Assembly: GCA_965200505.1 (NCBI GenBank)
Contig: OZ241343.1
Span: forward strand, 1,860,001 to 1,924,000
Origin: VXNE01 sp965200505
GTDB taxonomy: Bacteria; Pseudomonadota; Gammaproteobacteria; Pseudomonadales; Azotimanducaceae
Reading direction: 5' to 3'
DNA length: 64,000 bases
Position numbers and translations under genes: made by a program. Below the pieces are notes generated by a model, which was not told the DNA's origin, searched no databases, and saw nothing but the letters and a program-made list of their open reading frames with translations. Every line of letters starts with the position of its first letter. The stretch's first letter is position 1. This document shows positions 1 to 8,162 of this stretch, one piece after another.

Positions 1-31
1 CGCCAACAAACGAGGGTTAAGGAGAAGCGCA

Positions 32-337
32 TTGGCCAAAGTCTCTATGCAGGAGCGCGAGAAGAAGCGCGAGCGCGTGGTGGCGCGGTTCGCCGCCAAA
101 CGGGCGGCGTTGAAGTCCGTCATCGCGGATCGCAACGCCACGGACGACGAGCGCTGGGATGCGCAAACGGCGCTGCAGAAGCTGCCCCGCAACGCGAGCC
201 CGGTGCGCTTGCGGCGGCGTTGCGGCCAGACCGGCCGGCCGCGCGGCGTGTATCGGAAGTTCGGCTTGGGCCGCAACAAGCTGCGCGAGGCGGCCATGCG
301 CGGTGACGTGCCCGGCCTCGTCAAGGCCAGCTGGTAG
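32..337 (+). CDS. rpsN: 30S ribosomal protein S14
   Basis: S14 binds the 3' major domain of 16S rRNA in the head of the small subunit. The product is 101 residues, the length of the long zinc-free (C-) form; it has a single cysteine in the RRRCGQTGRPRG segment, so no zinc ribbon, and it ends in the family tail PGLVKASW. The start is TTG at 32, chosen because GGAG lies at 21-24 and translation from there gives the canonical MAKVSMQ N-terminus; no ATG fits. The TAA at 18-20 upstream may be the stop of the preceding gene (rplE expected), but too little of it is present to name. It is first in the run leading to rpsH 12 bases downstream. Confidence 0.97.
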   Translation: MAKVSMQEREKKRERVVARFAAKRAALKSVIADRNATDDERWDAQTALQKLPRNASPVRLRRRCGQTGRPRGVYRKFGLGRNKLREAAMRGDVPGLVKASW

Positions 338-349
338 GAAGCGACGCGC

Positions 350-742
350 ATGACCATGCAAGATCCGGTCGCGGACCTCCTCACCCGCATCCGCAACGCC
401 CAGTCGGCTCGCCATCCAAACGTCATGATGGCGAGTTCGAAGCTCAAGGTGGCCATCTGCGATGTGCTGCGCCGCGAAGGCTATGTGAACGGCTTCAGCG
501 TGGCCGAAGGCACCCAACCCGTGCTCACCATCGACCTCAAGTATGCCGACGGCGCCCCTGCCATCGAGGAGTTGAAACGGGTGAGCCGGCCGGGGCTTCG
601 GGTTTACAAGCAAGCCCATGCGCTGCCCCGGGTGCGGGGTGGCTTGGGCGTCGCCATCGTCAGCACGGCCAAGGGCCTCCTGACGGACCGCGCCGCGCGC
701 CGCGCCGGCGTGGGCGGCGAAGTCCTCTGCACGGTGTTCTAG
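350..742 (+). CDS. rpsH: 30S ribosomal protein S8
   Basis: S8 binds the central domain of 16S rRNA and, in E. coli, represses the spc operon. The 130-residue product has the family length. The N-terminal MQDPVADLLTRIRNAQ and the C-terminal block STAKGLLTDRAARRAGVGGE are diagnostic. The ATG at 350 is preceded by a GGAAG-type ribosome binding site; a second ATG two codons later (356) gives the more usual MQDP start and cannot be excluded. The gene lies between rpsN and rplF in the standard spc order. Confidence 0.97.
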   Translation: MTMQDPVADLLTRIRNAQSARHPNVMMASSKLKVAICDVLRREGYVNGFSVAEGTQPVLTIDLKYADGAPAIEELKRVSRPGLRVYKQAHALPRVRGGLGVAIVSTAKGLLTDRAARRAGVGGEVLCTVF

Positions 743-748
743 CAAGCC

Positions 749-1282
749 ATGTCCCGGATAGCTGAAAGCCCCATCGAGCTGCCGAGCGGCGTGGCTGCCG
801 AACTCGCGCCTGGCGACGTCGTCGTGAAGGGCCCGAAGGGCAGCCTGCGCTTGGCATTGACGGGTGAAGTCAACATCGAGCGCACGGACACCGGCCTCAC
901 CTTCGCCGCCGCCAATGGCGACCGCCGCTGTCGCGCCATGGCCGGCACGGTGCGCGCCTTGGTGAACAACATGGTCATCGGCGTGAGTCAAGGCTTCGAG
1001 CGCCGCCTGCAGTTGGTGGGCGTGGGCTATCGGGCGCAGGCCAAGGGCGGTGCCCTCACCCTGCAGCTCGGCTTTTCGCACCCCATCGAGTACCGCCTGC
1101 CCGAGGGTGTGGAGGCCGAAACGCCAACGCAGACGGAAGTGGTGCTGAGGGGCTTGGACAAGCAACGGGTGGGGCAAGCGGCGGCGGAAATCCGCTCGTT
1201 CCGCCCACCGGAGCCGTACAAGGGCAAGGGTGTGCGCTACGCCGGCGAGTGGGTGCGGCGCAAGGAAGCGAAGAAGAAATAG
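749..1282 (+). CDS. rplF: 50S ribosomal protein L6
   Basis: L6 binds 23S rRNA near the sarcin-ricin loop and the GTPase-associated centre. The 177-residue product has family length and shows both repeats, with the C-terminal signature PEPYKGKGVRYAGE followed by a lysine-rich end. It starts six bases after the rpsH stop, so it is probably translated by coupling; no strong ribosome binding site is visible. It is followed by rplR after ten bases. Confidence 0.97.
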   Translation: MSRIAESPIELPSGVAAELAPGDVVVKGPKGSLRLALTGEVNIERTDTGLTFAAANGDRRCRAMAGTVRALVNNMVIGVSQGFERRLQLVGVGYRAQAKGGALTLQLGFSHPIEYRLPEGVEAETPTQTEVVLRGLDKQRVGQAAAEIRSFRPPEPYKGKGVRYAGEWVRRKEAKKK

Positions 1283-1292
1283 CGGCACGAAC

Positions 1293-1646
1293 ATGGCTCA
1301 GTTCAAGAAACAGCTACGGTTGCGGCGCGCCAAGCGCAGCCGCATGAAGATGCGCGAACTCGGCGCGACGCGGCTCACCGTGTTTCGCTCACCGCGCCAC
1401 ATGTACGCGCAGTTGATTTCGCCGGACGGCGGCACGGTGCTGGCGCAGGCTTCGACGTTGGATGCCTCGCTGCGCGGTGGCGCCACCGGCAATGCCAAGG
1501 CGGCCGCGGCGGTGGGTGCGCTCATCGCCGAGCGGGCGCAGGCGGTGGGCGTGTCGAAGGTGGGCTTCGACCGGTCCGGATACAAGTTCCACGGGCGGGT
1601 GAAGGCTTTGGCGGAAGCCGCCCGCGCCGGTGGTTTGGAGTTCTAG
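1293..1646 (+). CDS. rplR: 50S ribosomal protein L18
   Basis: L18 carries 5S rRNA into the large subunit. The 117-residue product begins MAQFKKQLRLRRAKR and shows the family core RLTVFRSPRHMYAQ and the C-terminal YKFHGRVKALAEAARAGGL. An in-frame GTG at 1230 would add 21 residues overlapping rplF; the ATG at 1293 is preferred because it gives the conserved N-terminus and lies ten bases past the rplF stop. It is followed by rpsE after five bases. Confidence 0.96.
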   Translation: MAQFKKQLRLRRAKRSRMKMRELGATRLTVFRSPRHMYAQLISPDGGTVLAQASTLDASLRGGATGNAKAAAAVGALIAERAQAVGVSKVGFDRSGYKFHGRVKALAEAARAGGLEF

Positions 1647-1651
1647 CGACG

Positions 1652-2155
1652 ATGGCGTATTCCGAGGAGATCAGGGAAGAAGGGCTCGTCGAGAAGCTGG
1701 TGGACGTGAATCGCGTCGCCAAGGTGGTGAAAGGCGGGCGCATCTTCGGCTTTCGGGCCCTCACCGTGGTGGGCAACGGCAACGGCCGCGTGGGCTTCGG
1801 CCGCGGCAAGGCGCGGGAGGTGCCGGTCGCCATTCAGAAGGCGATGGAAGCCGCGCGCCGCGACATGGTGGAGGTGGAGCTGAACGGCAGCACACTCTGG
1901 TATGCGGTGCGGGAGCGGCACGGCGCATCGATGGTGTACATGCAACCGGCTTCGGAAGGCACCGGCATCATCGCCGGCGGCCCCATGCGGGCCGTGCTGG
2001 AGGCGGCCGGCGTACACAACGTCCTCGCCAAGTGCTACGGCTCGACGAACCGGGTAAACGTCGTGCGCGCCACGTTCAAGGCGCTCGCCAACATGCGCTC
2101 GCCGGAAATGGTGGCGTCGCGCCGCGGCAAGACGGTGGAGGAGCTCACGGCGTGA
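1652..2155 (+). CDS. rpsE: 30S ribosomal protein S5
   Basis: S5 sits at the mRNA entry and decoding region; mutations in its N-terminal loop affect accuracy. The 167-residue product has the double-stranded RNA-binding N-terminal domain (VNRVAKVVKGGR, RFGFRALTVVG-type core) and the C-terminal domain with GTGIIAGGPMRAVLEAAG and GSTNRVNVVRAT. The start is five bases after the rplR stop. It is followed by rpmD. Confidence 0.97.
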   Translation: MAYSEEIREEGLVEKLVDVNRVAKVVKGGRIFGFRALTVVGNGNGRVGFGRGKAREVPVAIQKAMEAARRDMVEVELNGSTLWYAVRERHGASMVYMQPASEGTGIIAGGPMRAVLEAAGVHNVLAKCYGSTNRVNVVRATFKALANMRSPEMVASRRGKTVEELTA

Positions 2156-2186
2156 GCGCCTGGGCGGACGACAGGATACGCAGACG

Positions 2187-2420
2187 ATGGAACAGGAGAG
2201 CCAAACGCCGGGTGAACCGGCGGCCAAGCCAATGCTCACCGTCAAACTTGTGAAGAGCGCCCACGGCCGCTTGAAGCGGCATCGCGCTTGCGTCGCCGGC
2301 CTTGGGCTCAGGCGCATTGGCCATGTGGTGCAGGTGGAGGATACGCCGTCCGTGCGCGGCATGATCGCCAAGGTGGGCTACCTCCTGCACGTTGAACCGG
2401 CCACCGGGCAGGGAGGCTGA
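2187..2420 (+). CDS. rpmD: 50S ribosomal protein L30
   Basis: L30 is a small ferredoxin-fold protein of the large subunit. The conserved core runs from about residue 16 (MLTVKLVKSAHGRLKRHR) to DTPSVRGMIAKVGYL. From the ATG at 2187 the product is 77 residues, about 15 longer than the usual 60-62; an internal ATG at 2232 would give a 62-residue protein of normal size. AGGA lies upstream of 2187 at a long spacing, and neither start has a strong ribosome binding site, so the N-terminal extension is uncertain. The gene is between rpsE and rplO. Confidence 0.92.
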   Translation: MEQESQTPGEPAAKPMLTVKLVKSAHGRLKRHRACVAGLGLRRIGHVVQVEDTPSVRGMIAKVGYLLHVEPATGQGG

Positions 2421-2422
2421 GC

Positions 2423-2860
2423 ATGGCCCTCACACTCAACACGTTGCAGCCGGCGGCGGGCGCGAAACGCAACCGCAAGCGCGTGGGCCGCGGCACCAGC
2501 TCCGGCTGGGGCAAGACGGCCGGCCGCGGCCAGAAGGGCCAGAAATCGCGTTCCGGCGGCAATGGCAAACCGTGGTTCGAGGGTGGCCAGCTGCCCCTGC
2601 AGATGCGCCTGCCCAAGTTCGGCTTTCGCTCCCGCGTGGGCTTGGTGACTGGTGAGGTGCGCTTGGCGGAGCTCGCGAAAGTGCCGGGCGACGTCATCGA
2701 CTTGGCGGCGCTCAAGGCCGCGAACGTGTTGCCGCGCAACATCAAGCGCGCCCGCATCATGTTGTCCGGCGGCATCGAACGCGCCGTCACCGTGCGCGGT
2801 TTGGGCGCCACGCGGGGTGCCCGGGCCGCCATCGAAGCCGCCGGCGGCAAGGTGGAGTGA
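2423..2860 (+). CDS. rplO: 50S ribosomal protein L15
   Basis: L15 is a late-assembling large-subunit protein. The 145-residue product has the glycine- and lysine-rich N-terminal extension (GRGTSSGWGKTAGRGQKGQK), the FEGGQLPLQMRLPKFGF signature, and the C-terminal globular domain ending AAIEAAGGKVE. It follows rpmD by two bases. Its stop overlaps the secY start as TGATG, indicating translational coupling. Confidence 0.97.
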   Translation: MALTLNTLQPAAGAKRNRKRVGRGTSSGWGKTAGRGQKGQKSRSGGNGKPWFEGGQLPLQMRLPKFGFRSRVGLVTGEVRLAELAKVPGDVIDLAALKAANVLPRNIKRARIMLSGGIERAVTVRGLGATRGARAAIEAAGGKVE

Positions 2861-4185
2861 TGGTCACTGCGACGCGACCCGGCCTCGCCGGCGCGCAAGC
2901 GGGGCTTTCCGAGCTGCGCGGCCGGCTGCTGTTCGTGTTGTTCGCGCTGTTGGTGTATCGCGTCGGTACGCACATCCCGGTGCCGGGCATCAATCCAGAC
3001 GCGCTGCGCAACCTGTTCGAGCAGAACCAAGGCGGCATCTTGGAGCTCGTCAACATGTTCGGCGGCGGGGCGCTGGAGCGCATGAGCATCTTCGCCCTCG
3101 GCGTGATGCCCTACATCACCTCCAGCATCGTGATGAACCTGCTCACGATGATGTATCCGTCGCTGCAGCAGTTGCGCAAGGAAGGCGAGGCGGGGCGGCG
3201 CAAGATCACCCGCTACACGCGCTATGGCACGCTGATCGTGGCCCTCATCCAAGGCGCGGCCCTCACCGGCACGTTGATGGCGCAGGGGCTCGCGTTCAAC
3301 CCGGGCGCGGGTTTCTACCTCGTGGCCCTCGTCACCCTCGTCACCGGCGCGTTGTTCCTGATGTGGCTCGGCGAGCAAATCACCGAGCGGGGCGTCGGCA
3401 ACGGCATTTCGCTGCTGATCTTCGCCGGCATCGTGTCCGGCTTCCCGGCCGCGGTGGGCCAATCCTTCGAAGCCGCCCGGCAGGGGGACATCAACATCAT
3501 CGCGCTGCTGGCCATCGGCGTCTTCGCCCTCATCATCGTGGGGTTCGTCGTGTTCATCGAACGTGGCGAACGGCGCATCACGGTGAATTACGCCAAGCGG
3601 CAGCAGGGCCGGCGCGTCTATCAGGCGCAGTCCAGCGCGTTGCCGCTGAAGGTGAACATGGCCGGCGTCATTCCGGCCATCTTCGCGTCCAGCCTGCTGC
3701 TCGCGCCGGCCTCCATGGCCACGTGGTTTGGCCAGTCGCCGAGCATGTCTTGGCTGCAGGAGGTGGCGCTCGTGTTGTCGCCCGGTCAGCCGCTCTACAT
3801 CATGCTGTTCGCCGCCGGCATCGTCTTCTTCAGCTTCTTCTACACCGCCATCGTGTTCGACCCGAAGGACATGGCGGACAACCTGAAGCGCCAAGGCGCC
3901 TATGTGCCGGGCATTCGCCCCGGCGCCCAGACGGCGCGCTACATCGACGACGTCATCACCCGGCTCACGATGTTCGGGGCGCTCTACGTCACGCTGGTGT
4001 GCCTGTTGCCGGAGTTCATGATCGTGCTCTTCAACGTCACCTTCCAACTGGGCGGCACGGCGCTGCTCATCGTGGTGGTGGTGGCGATGGACTTCATGAC
4101 GCAGGTGCAGGCGCACCTCATGTCCAGCCAGTACGCCAAGTTGATGGAGAAGTCCAACTTGCAGAACTACGGACGCCGCCGCTAG
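2860..4185 (+). CDS. secY: Protein translocase subunit SecY
   Basis: SecY is the channel of the Sec translocon in the inner membrane. The 441-residue product has the expected ten hydrophobic segments. Near the N-terminus is YRVGTHIPVPGINPDAL, followed by the plug region GGALERMSIFALGVMPYITSSI. The cytosolic loops carry ERGERRITVNYAKRQQGRR and DVITRLTMFGALYV. The ATG at 2860 overlaps the rplO stop; a GTG one codon earlier (2857) is the only alternative. It is followed by rpmJ after 19 bases, the usual order in gammaproteobacteria. Confidence 0.97.
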   Translation: MVTATRPGLAGAQAGLSELRGRLLFVLFALLVYRVGTHIPVPGINPDALRNLFEQNQGGILELVNMFGGGALERMSIFALGVMPYITSSIVMNLLTMMYPSLQQLRKEGEAGRRKITRYTRYGTLIVALIQGAALTGTLMAQGLAFNPGAGFYLVALVTLVTGALFLMWLGEQITERGVGNGISLLIFAGIVSGFPAAVGQSFEAARQGDINIIALLAIGVFALIIVGFVVFIERGERRITVNYAKRQQGRRVYQAQSSALPLKVNMAGVIPAIFASSLLLAPASMATWFGQSPSMSWLQEVALVLSPGQPLYIMLFAAGIVFFSFFYTAIVFDPKDMADNLKRQGAYVPGIRPGAQTARYIDDVITRLTMFGALYVTLVCLLPEFMIVLFNVTFQLGGTALLIVVVVAMDFMTQVQAHLMSSQYAKLMEKSNLQNYGRRR

Positions 4186-4204
4186 CGGCGCGAAGGTGAT
4201 CGGC

Positions 4205-4321
4205 ATGAAAGTGCGAGCTTCGGTGAAGAAGATGTGCCGCAACTGCAAGGTTGTGCGGCGCAAGGGCGTGGTGCGCGTGATCTGTTCGGTGGAGCCGCGC
4301 CACAAGCAGCGGCAAGGTTAG
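4205..4321 (+). CDS. rpmJ: 50S ribosomal protein L36
   Basis: L36 is the smallest ribosomal protein and organises 23S rRNA near the L6/L16 region. The 38-residue product begins MKVRASVKKMCRNCK and ends EPRHKQRQG. It keeps the zinc-ribbon ligands Cys11, Cys14, Cys27 and His32, so this is the zinc-binding (C+) form. The gene lies between secY and rpsM, its standard place. Confidence 0.96.
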   Translation: MKVRASVKKMCRNCKVVRRKGVVRVICSVEPRHKQRQG

Positions 4322-4366
4322 CGGCGAGGGGAATGGGATGAGCGGTGGTGTTCACGGGAGGCGGCC

Positions 4367-4723
4367 ATGGCGCGCATAGCGGGAATCAACGTGCCCGACG
4401 GCAAGCACGCGGCCGTCTCCCTCACCTACATCTTTGGCATCGGCGCTTCGACGGCCAAGCGGCTCTGTGCCGCGGCCGGGGTGGAGCCGGGGCGCAAGCT
4501 CGGCGAGCTGGAGGAGGCTGACCTCGACCTGCTGCGCGCCGAAGTGGCGAAGCTCGCCGTGGAGGGCGACTTGCGTCGCGCCGTGTCGATGAACGTGAAA
4601 CGCTTGATGGACTTGGGCGCTTACCGCGGCATCCGGCACCGCCGCGGCATGCCGGTGCGCGGCCAGCGCACGCGCACGAACGCCCGCACCCGCAAGGGGC
4701 CGCCACGCGCCATCAAGCGCTAG
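4367..4723 (+). CDS. rpsM: 30S ribosomal protein S13
   Basis: S13 contacts the P-site tRNA and forms intersubunit bridges with L5. The 118-residue product starts MARIAGINVPDGKHAAVSL and has the helix-two-turn-helix motif and the C-terminal RHRRGMPVRGQRTRTNARTR signature. It is the first gene of the alpha operon, 45 bases after rpmJ. The short leader before it is where S4 would bind in E. coli; I did not find a convincing pseudoknot by eye. Confidence 0.97.
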   Translation: MARIAGINVPDGKHAAVSLTYIFGIGASTAKRLCAAAGVEPGRKLGELEEADLDLLRAEVAKLAVEGDLRRAVSMNVKRLMDLGAYRGIRHRRGMPVRGQRTRTNARTRKGPPRAIKR

Positions 4724-4745
4724 AGACTGGAGCTAAGGGGCGAAC

Positions 4746-5129
4746 ATGTCGGAAGCAAGCCGCAGAAAGGGCAAGCGCGTGGTGGTGGATGGCGTCGCGC
4801 ATGTGCATGCCTCCTTCAACAACACCATCATCACCATCGGTGACCGGCAGGGCAACGCCTTGGGCTGGGCGACGGCCGGCGGTTCCGGCTTCCGCGGGTC
4901 GCGCAAGAGCACGCCGTTCGCGGCGCAAATCGCCGCCGAGCGCGTGGCGACGGAGATGGTGGAGAACCACGGCATGAAGAGCGTCGATGTGTTCGTCAAG
5001 GGGCCGGGGCCGGGCCGCGAATCCGCGGTGCGGGCGATGAACGCGGCCGGACTGCGCATCAAGAGCATCACCGACGTGACGCCGATTCCGCACAACGGCT
5101 GTCGGCCACCGAAACGACGCAGGGTGTGA
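4746..5129 (+). CDS. rpsK: 30S ribosomal protein S11
   Basis: S11 lies on the platform of the small subunit near the E-site mRNA. The 127-residue product has GVAHVHASFNNTIITIGDRQ, GSGFRGSRKSTPFAAQ, and the near-invariant C-terminal DVTPIPHNGCRPPKRRRV. The ATG at 4746 is preceded by AAGGGG. It is followed by rpsD after nine bases. Confidence 0.97.
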   Translation: MSEASRRKGKRVVVDGVAHVHASFNNTIITIGDRQGNALGWATAGGSGFRGSRKSTPFAAQIAAERVATEMVENHGMKSVDVFVKGPGPGRESAVRAMNAAGLRIKSITDVTPIPHNGCRPPKRRRV

Positions 5130-5138
5130 GGGCAAGTC

Positions 5139-5759
5139 ATGGCGCGTTACACAGGACCAAAACTCAAGCTCTGCCGGCGCGAAGGCACGGACCTCATGCT
5201 GAAGAGCGGCGTCACGCCCATCGACGCCAAGTGCAAGATGGACACTCCGCCCGGCCAGCATGGCAGCCGCCGCACCCGCTTGTCGGACTACGCCGTGCAG
5301 CTGCGCGAAAAGCAAAAGGTGCGCCGTTTCTACGGTGTGCTTGAGCGGCAGTTCCGCAACTACTACCAACGTGCGGACCGACAGCGGGGCGCCACCGGCG
5401 AGAACCTGTTACGGCTGCTCGAATGTCGGCTCGACAACGTGGTCTATCGCATGGGCTTCGGTTCGACGCGGGCGGAGGCACGGCAGCTCGTGTCGCACAA
5501 GGCGATGGCGGTGAACGGCAAGACGGTGAACATCCCCTCATACCATGTGCGCCCGGACGACGTGGTGAGCGTGCGCGACCGGGCCAAGGGGCAGCTGCGC
5601 ATCAAGTCCGCATTGGAAGTGGCGGCGCAACGGGGCATGGCGGAATGGGTGGATGTGGACGCGGAGAAGTTCGAGGGCGTCTTCAAGCGCACGCCAGACC
5701 GCGCCGAGCTGCCGCCGGAGATCAATGAGAACCTCATCGTCGAGCTCTACTCCAAGTAG
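5139..5759 (+). CDS. rpsD: 30S ribosomal protein S4
   Basis: S4 nucleates 16S rRNA folding and represses the alpha operon in enterobacteria. The 206-residue product has the family N-terminus MARYTGPKLKLCRREG and PPGQHG, then an S4 RNA-binding domain (RLDNVVYRMGFGSTRAEARQ, VSHKAMAVNGKTVNIPSY). Its last residues IVELYSK match the usual gammaproteobacterial ending. It lies between rpsK and rpoA. Confidence 0.97.
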   Translation: MARYTGPKLKLCRREGTDLMLKSGVTPIDAKCKMDTPPGQHGSRRTRLSDYAVQLREKQKVRRFYGVLERQFRNYYQRADRQRGATGENLLRLLECRLDNVVYRMGFGSTRAEARQLVSHKAMAVNGKTVNIPSYHVRPDDVVSVRDRAKGQLRIKSALEVAAQRGMAEWVDVDAEKFEGVFKRTPDRAELPPEINENLIVELYSK

Positions 5760-5810
5760 CGGCGCGACGCCCGAAGCGATGCAATCCCAACGACGGAGGA
5801 CGGATTGACC

Positions 5811-6809
5811 ATGGCACAAACGGTGAACGAGATGCTTGCCCCGCGACACATCCGCGTGGAAGAGGTGCGCCCGGGGCGCGCCAAGGTGACGCTCGAGCCC
5901 CTTGATCGCGGCTTCGGTTACACGTTGGGCAACGCACTGCGCCGCATCCTGCTGTCGTCGATGCCCGGCGCCGCCATCACCGAGGTGGAGATCGACGGCG
6001 TGTTGCACGAATACGACACCATCGAAGGCGTGCGCGAGGATGTGATCGACATCCTGCTGAACCTGAAGGGCGTGGCCGTGCAACTCCACCACGGCGAATC
6101 GGCCCGCATCACCCTGTCCCGCCAAGGCGCCGGCCAAGTGACCGCCGGCGACTTCCAACGCACCCAAGACGTGGACATCGCCAATCCGGACCACCTCATC
6201 TGCACGTTGAACGACAGCGGCAAGATCCGTCTGGAAGCCAAGGTGACGCGGGGCCGCGGCTACCAGCCCGTCGAATACGTGGGCGAGGACGAAGGCGAGA
6301 CGCAATCCATCGGCATCCTGAAGCTCGACGCGAGCTACAGCCCGATGCGGCGCGTGGCGTACGAAGTGCAGGACGCCCGAGTGGAGCAACGCACAGACTT
6401 GGACAAGCTCATCCTGGACATCGAATCCAATGGCACCATCGAGCCGGAGGCGGCGGTGCGCAACGCCGCGACCATCCTGCAGCGGCAACTCGACGCCTTC
6501 GTCGCCTTGGAGGCGGATTCCGAGGTGCCGAGCGACCTCAAGCATCCGGAAGTGGCGCCGATCCTCTTGAGCCCAGTGGACGACCTCGAGCTCACCGTGC
6601 GCTCGGCCAACTGCCTCAAGGCCGAGAACATCAACCTCATCGGCGACCTCATCCAGCAAAGCGAGGTGGACCTGTTGAAGACGCCAAACCTGGGCAAAAA
6701 GTCCTTGACGGAGATCAAGGACGTGCTCGCCCAACACGGCCTGTCGCTGGGCATGCGTCTCGAAGGCTGGCCACCGAAGGGCCTGCGCGAAGACGACCGC
6801 GTCAGCTAA
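5811..6809 (+). CDS. rpoA: RNA polymerase alpha subunit
   Basis: The alpha dimer scaffolds RNA polymerase assembly, and its C-terminal domain binds UP elements and activators. The 332-residue product has the N-terminal dimerisation domain (LEPLDRGFGYTLGNALRRIL) and the C-terminal domain with SANCLKAENINLIGDLIQ and TPNLGKKSLTEIKDVLAQHG. The ATG at 5811 has GGAGGA at 5795-5800. An in-frame TTG at 5805 would lie too close to that site. It is followed by rplQ after 28 bases. Confidence 0.97.
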   Translation: MAQTVNEMLAPRHIRVEEVRPGRAKVTLEPLDRGFGYTLGNALRRILLSSMPGAAITEVEIDGVLHEYDTIEGVREDVIDILLNLKGVAVQLHHGESARITLSRQGAGQVTAGDFQRTQDVDIANPDHLICTLNDSGKIRLEAKVTRGRGYQPVEYVGEDEGETQSIGILKLDASYSPMRRVAYEVQDARVEQRTDLDKLILDIESNGTIEPEAAVRNAATILQRQLDAFVALEADSEVPSDLKHPEVAPILLSPVDDLELTVRSANCLKAENINLIGDLIQQSEVDLLKTPNLGKKSLTEIKDVLAQHGLSLGMRLEGWPPKGLREDDRVS

Positions 6810-6837
6810 GCCGCCGACGCGGGATGGATCACCCCCA

Positions 6838-7263
6838 ATGAGACACAGAAAGAGCGGCCGGCGGCTGAACCGCCCCAGCGCCCACCGGCGGGCGATGTTT
6901 CGCAACATGGCGGCATCGCTCATCGAACACGAGATCATCAAGACCACCTTGGCCAAGGCCAAAGAGCTGCGCCGCGTGGCCGAGCCGCTCATCACCTTGG
7001 CCAAGGAAGACACGGTGGCCAATCGCCGCCTCGCCTTCGCCCGCACCCGCAACAAGGCCGCGGTGGGCAAACTCTTCACCGAGCTCGGCCCGCGCTACAA
7101 GGAACGCCCCGGGGGTTACACGCGCATCCTGAAGGCCGGCTTCCGCGTCGGCGACGCCGCCCCGGTGGCCTACATCGAGCTGGTGGACCGCCCAATGGCC
7201 ACGGACGACGAAGCGGATGTCGAGGCCGAGGCCGACGCAGAGGGCGAGCGCGTAGCGTCCTGA
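6838..7263 (+). CDS. rplQ: 50S ribosomal protein L17
   Basis: L17 sits near the peptide exit tunnel. The 141-residue product starts MRHRKSGRRLNRPSAHR and has NMAASLIEHEIIKTTLAKAKELR and the YTRILKAGFRVGDAAPVAYIEL core. After residue 118 it carries a short acidic tail rich in Asp, Glu and Ala, a common variable feature of this family. It ends the ribosomal run; the next gene, a methyltransferase, starts 22 bases later and does not belong to the operon by function. Confidence 0.96.
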   Translation: MRHRKSGRRLNRPSAHRRAMFRNMAASLIEHEIIKTTLAKAKELRRVAEPLITLAKEDTVANRRLAFARTRNKAAVGKLFTELGPRYKERPGGYTRILKAGFRVGDAAPVAYIELVDRPMATDDEADVEAEADAEGERVAS

Positions 7264-7285
7264 GGGTGCCGTAGAGGAAGGAGCG

Positions 7286-8137
7286 ATGCATCGTTCCCCG
7301 GCCGTCGGCAGTGGTCAACTCGCGTTGGACGTCATGCAACCCGAAGGCCGGATGGTGCCGGGCGACTGTCTGGACGTGTTGGCCGACATGCCGGCCAACA
7401 GCGTTGACTTGATCGTCACCTCGCCGCCATACGCCGACGCGAGGCGGCGCACCTACGGCGGCATCAGGCCCGACGCCTATGTGGAGTGGTTCGCGCCCAG
7501 GGCGGCACAGATGCTGCGTGTGCTGAAACCCACTGGGTCCCTCGTGCTCAACATCAAGGAGAAGGCCCATGATGGTGAACGCCACACTTATGTGCTTGAG
7601 CTGATTCTCCATCTCAAGCGCGAAATCGGCTTCCGCTGGGTGGAGGAGTACATCTGGCACAAGACCACCGCCGCGCCGGGGAAGTGGAAGTACCGCTTCC
7701 GCGATGCGTGGGAACGGGTGTTGCACTTCGCCAAGACGCGAGACGTGAAGATGCGCCAAGAGGCGGTGATGGTGCCCACGGGAGATTGGACCAAGGCGCG
7801 CTTGAAGAACATGAGCGACAATGACCGCTCACGGCGAGAGTCGGCCACGCGCTCCGGCGTGGGGCGCCGCATGAGCGCTTGGCAGGAGCGTGCGCTGGCC
7901 TACCCGACCAACGTCCTGCACGCTCCGCCGGTTTGCCACAACACGGGCCACAGCGCACCGTTCCCAGAGTGGCTGCCGGAGTTTTTCATCAAGCTCTTCA
8001 CGGATCCAGGCGACTTGGTGGTGGACCCGTTCGCCGGCAGCGGCACCACTTCAAGAGTCGCGCAGCGGCTCGGCCGGCGGGCACTTGGCATCGAGATTTT
8101 GGCGGAAAGCGCGGAGCCAGTCACGCGGTCTGGTTGA
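7286..8137 (+). CDS. Site-specific DNA methyltransferase (beta class, N4-cytosine or N6-adenine)
   Basis: This enzyme methylates a specific DNA site with S-adenosylmethionine, protecting host DNA from the adjacent nuclease. The 283-residue product has catalytic motif IV VTSPPY near residue 48 and the AdoMet-binding motif DPFAGSGTT near residue 247. That order (IV before I) defines the beta class, and an S-P-P-Y motif IV favours N4-cytosine methylation, but this is inference. The protein ends soon after GRRALGIEI, so little follows motif I. It starts 22 bases after rplQ and lies 25 bases before the restriction endonuclease gene. Base composition is lower in GC than the ribosomal genes, consistent with acquisition. 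Confidence 0.9.
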   Translation: MHRSPAVGSGQLALDVMQPEGRMVPGDCLDVLADMPANSVDLIVTSPPYADARRRTYGGIRPDAYVEWFAPRAAQMLRVLKPTGSLVLNIKEKAHDGERHTYVLELILHLKREIGFRWVEEYIWHKTTAAPGKWKYRFRDAWERVLHFAKTRDVKMRQEAVMVPTGDWTKARLKNMSDNDRSRRESATRSGVGRRMSAWQERALAYPTNVLHAPPVCHNTGHSAPFPEWLPEFFIKLFTDPGDLVVDPFAGSGTTSRVAQRLGRRALGIEILAESAEPVTRSG

Positions 8138-8162
8138 AAGCCGCACCGTCGATGGGTTGGCC

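Noticed and set aside
2308..4305. 665-codon open frame opposite secY and rplO
   Set aside because: It is antisense to well-conserved genes, with a His/Arg/Glu-rich composition typical of GC-rich shadow frames and no recognisable domain.
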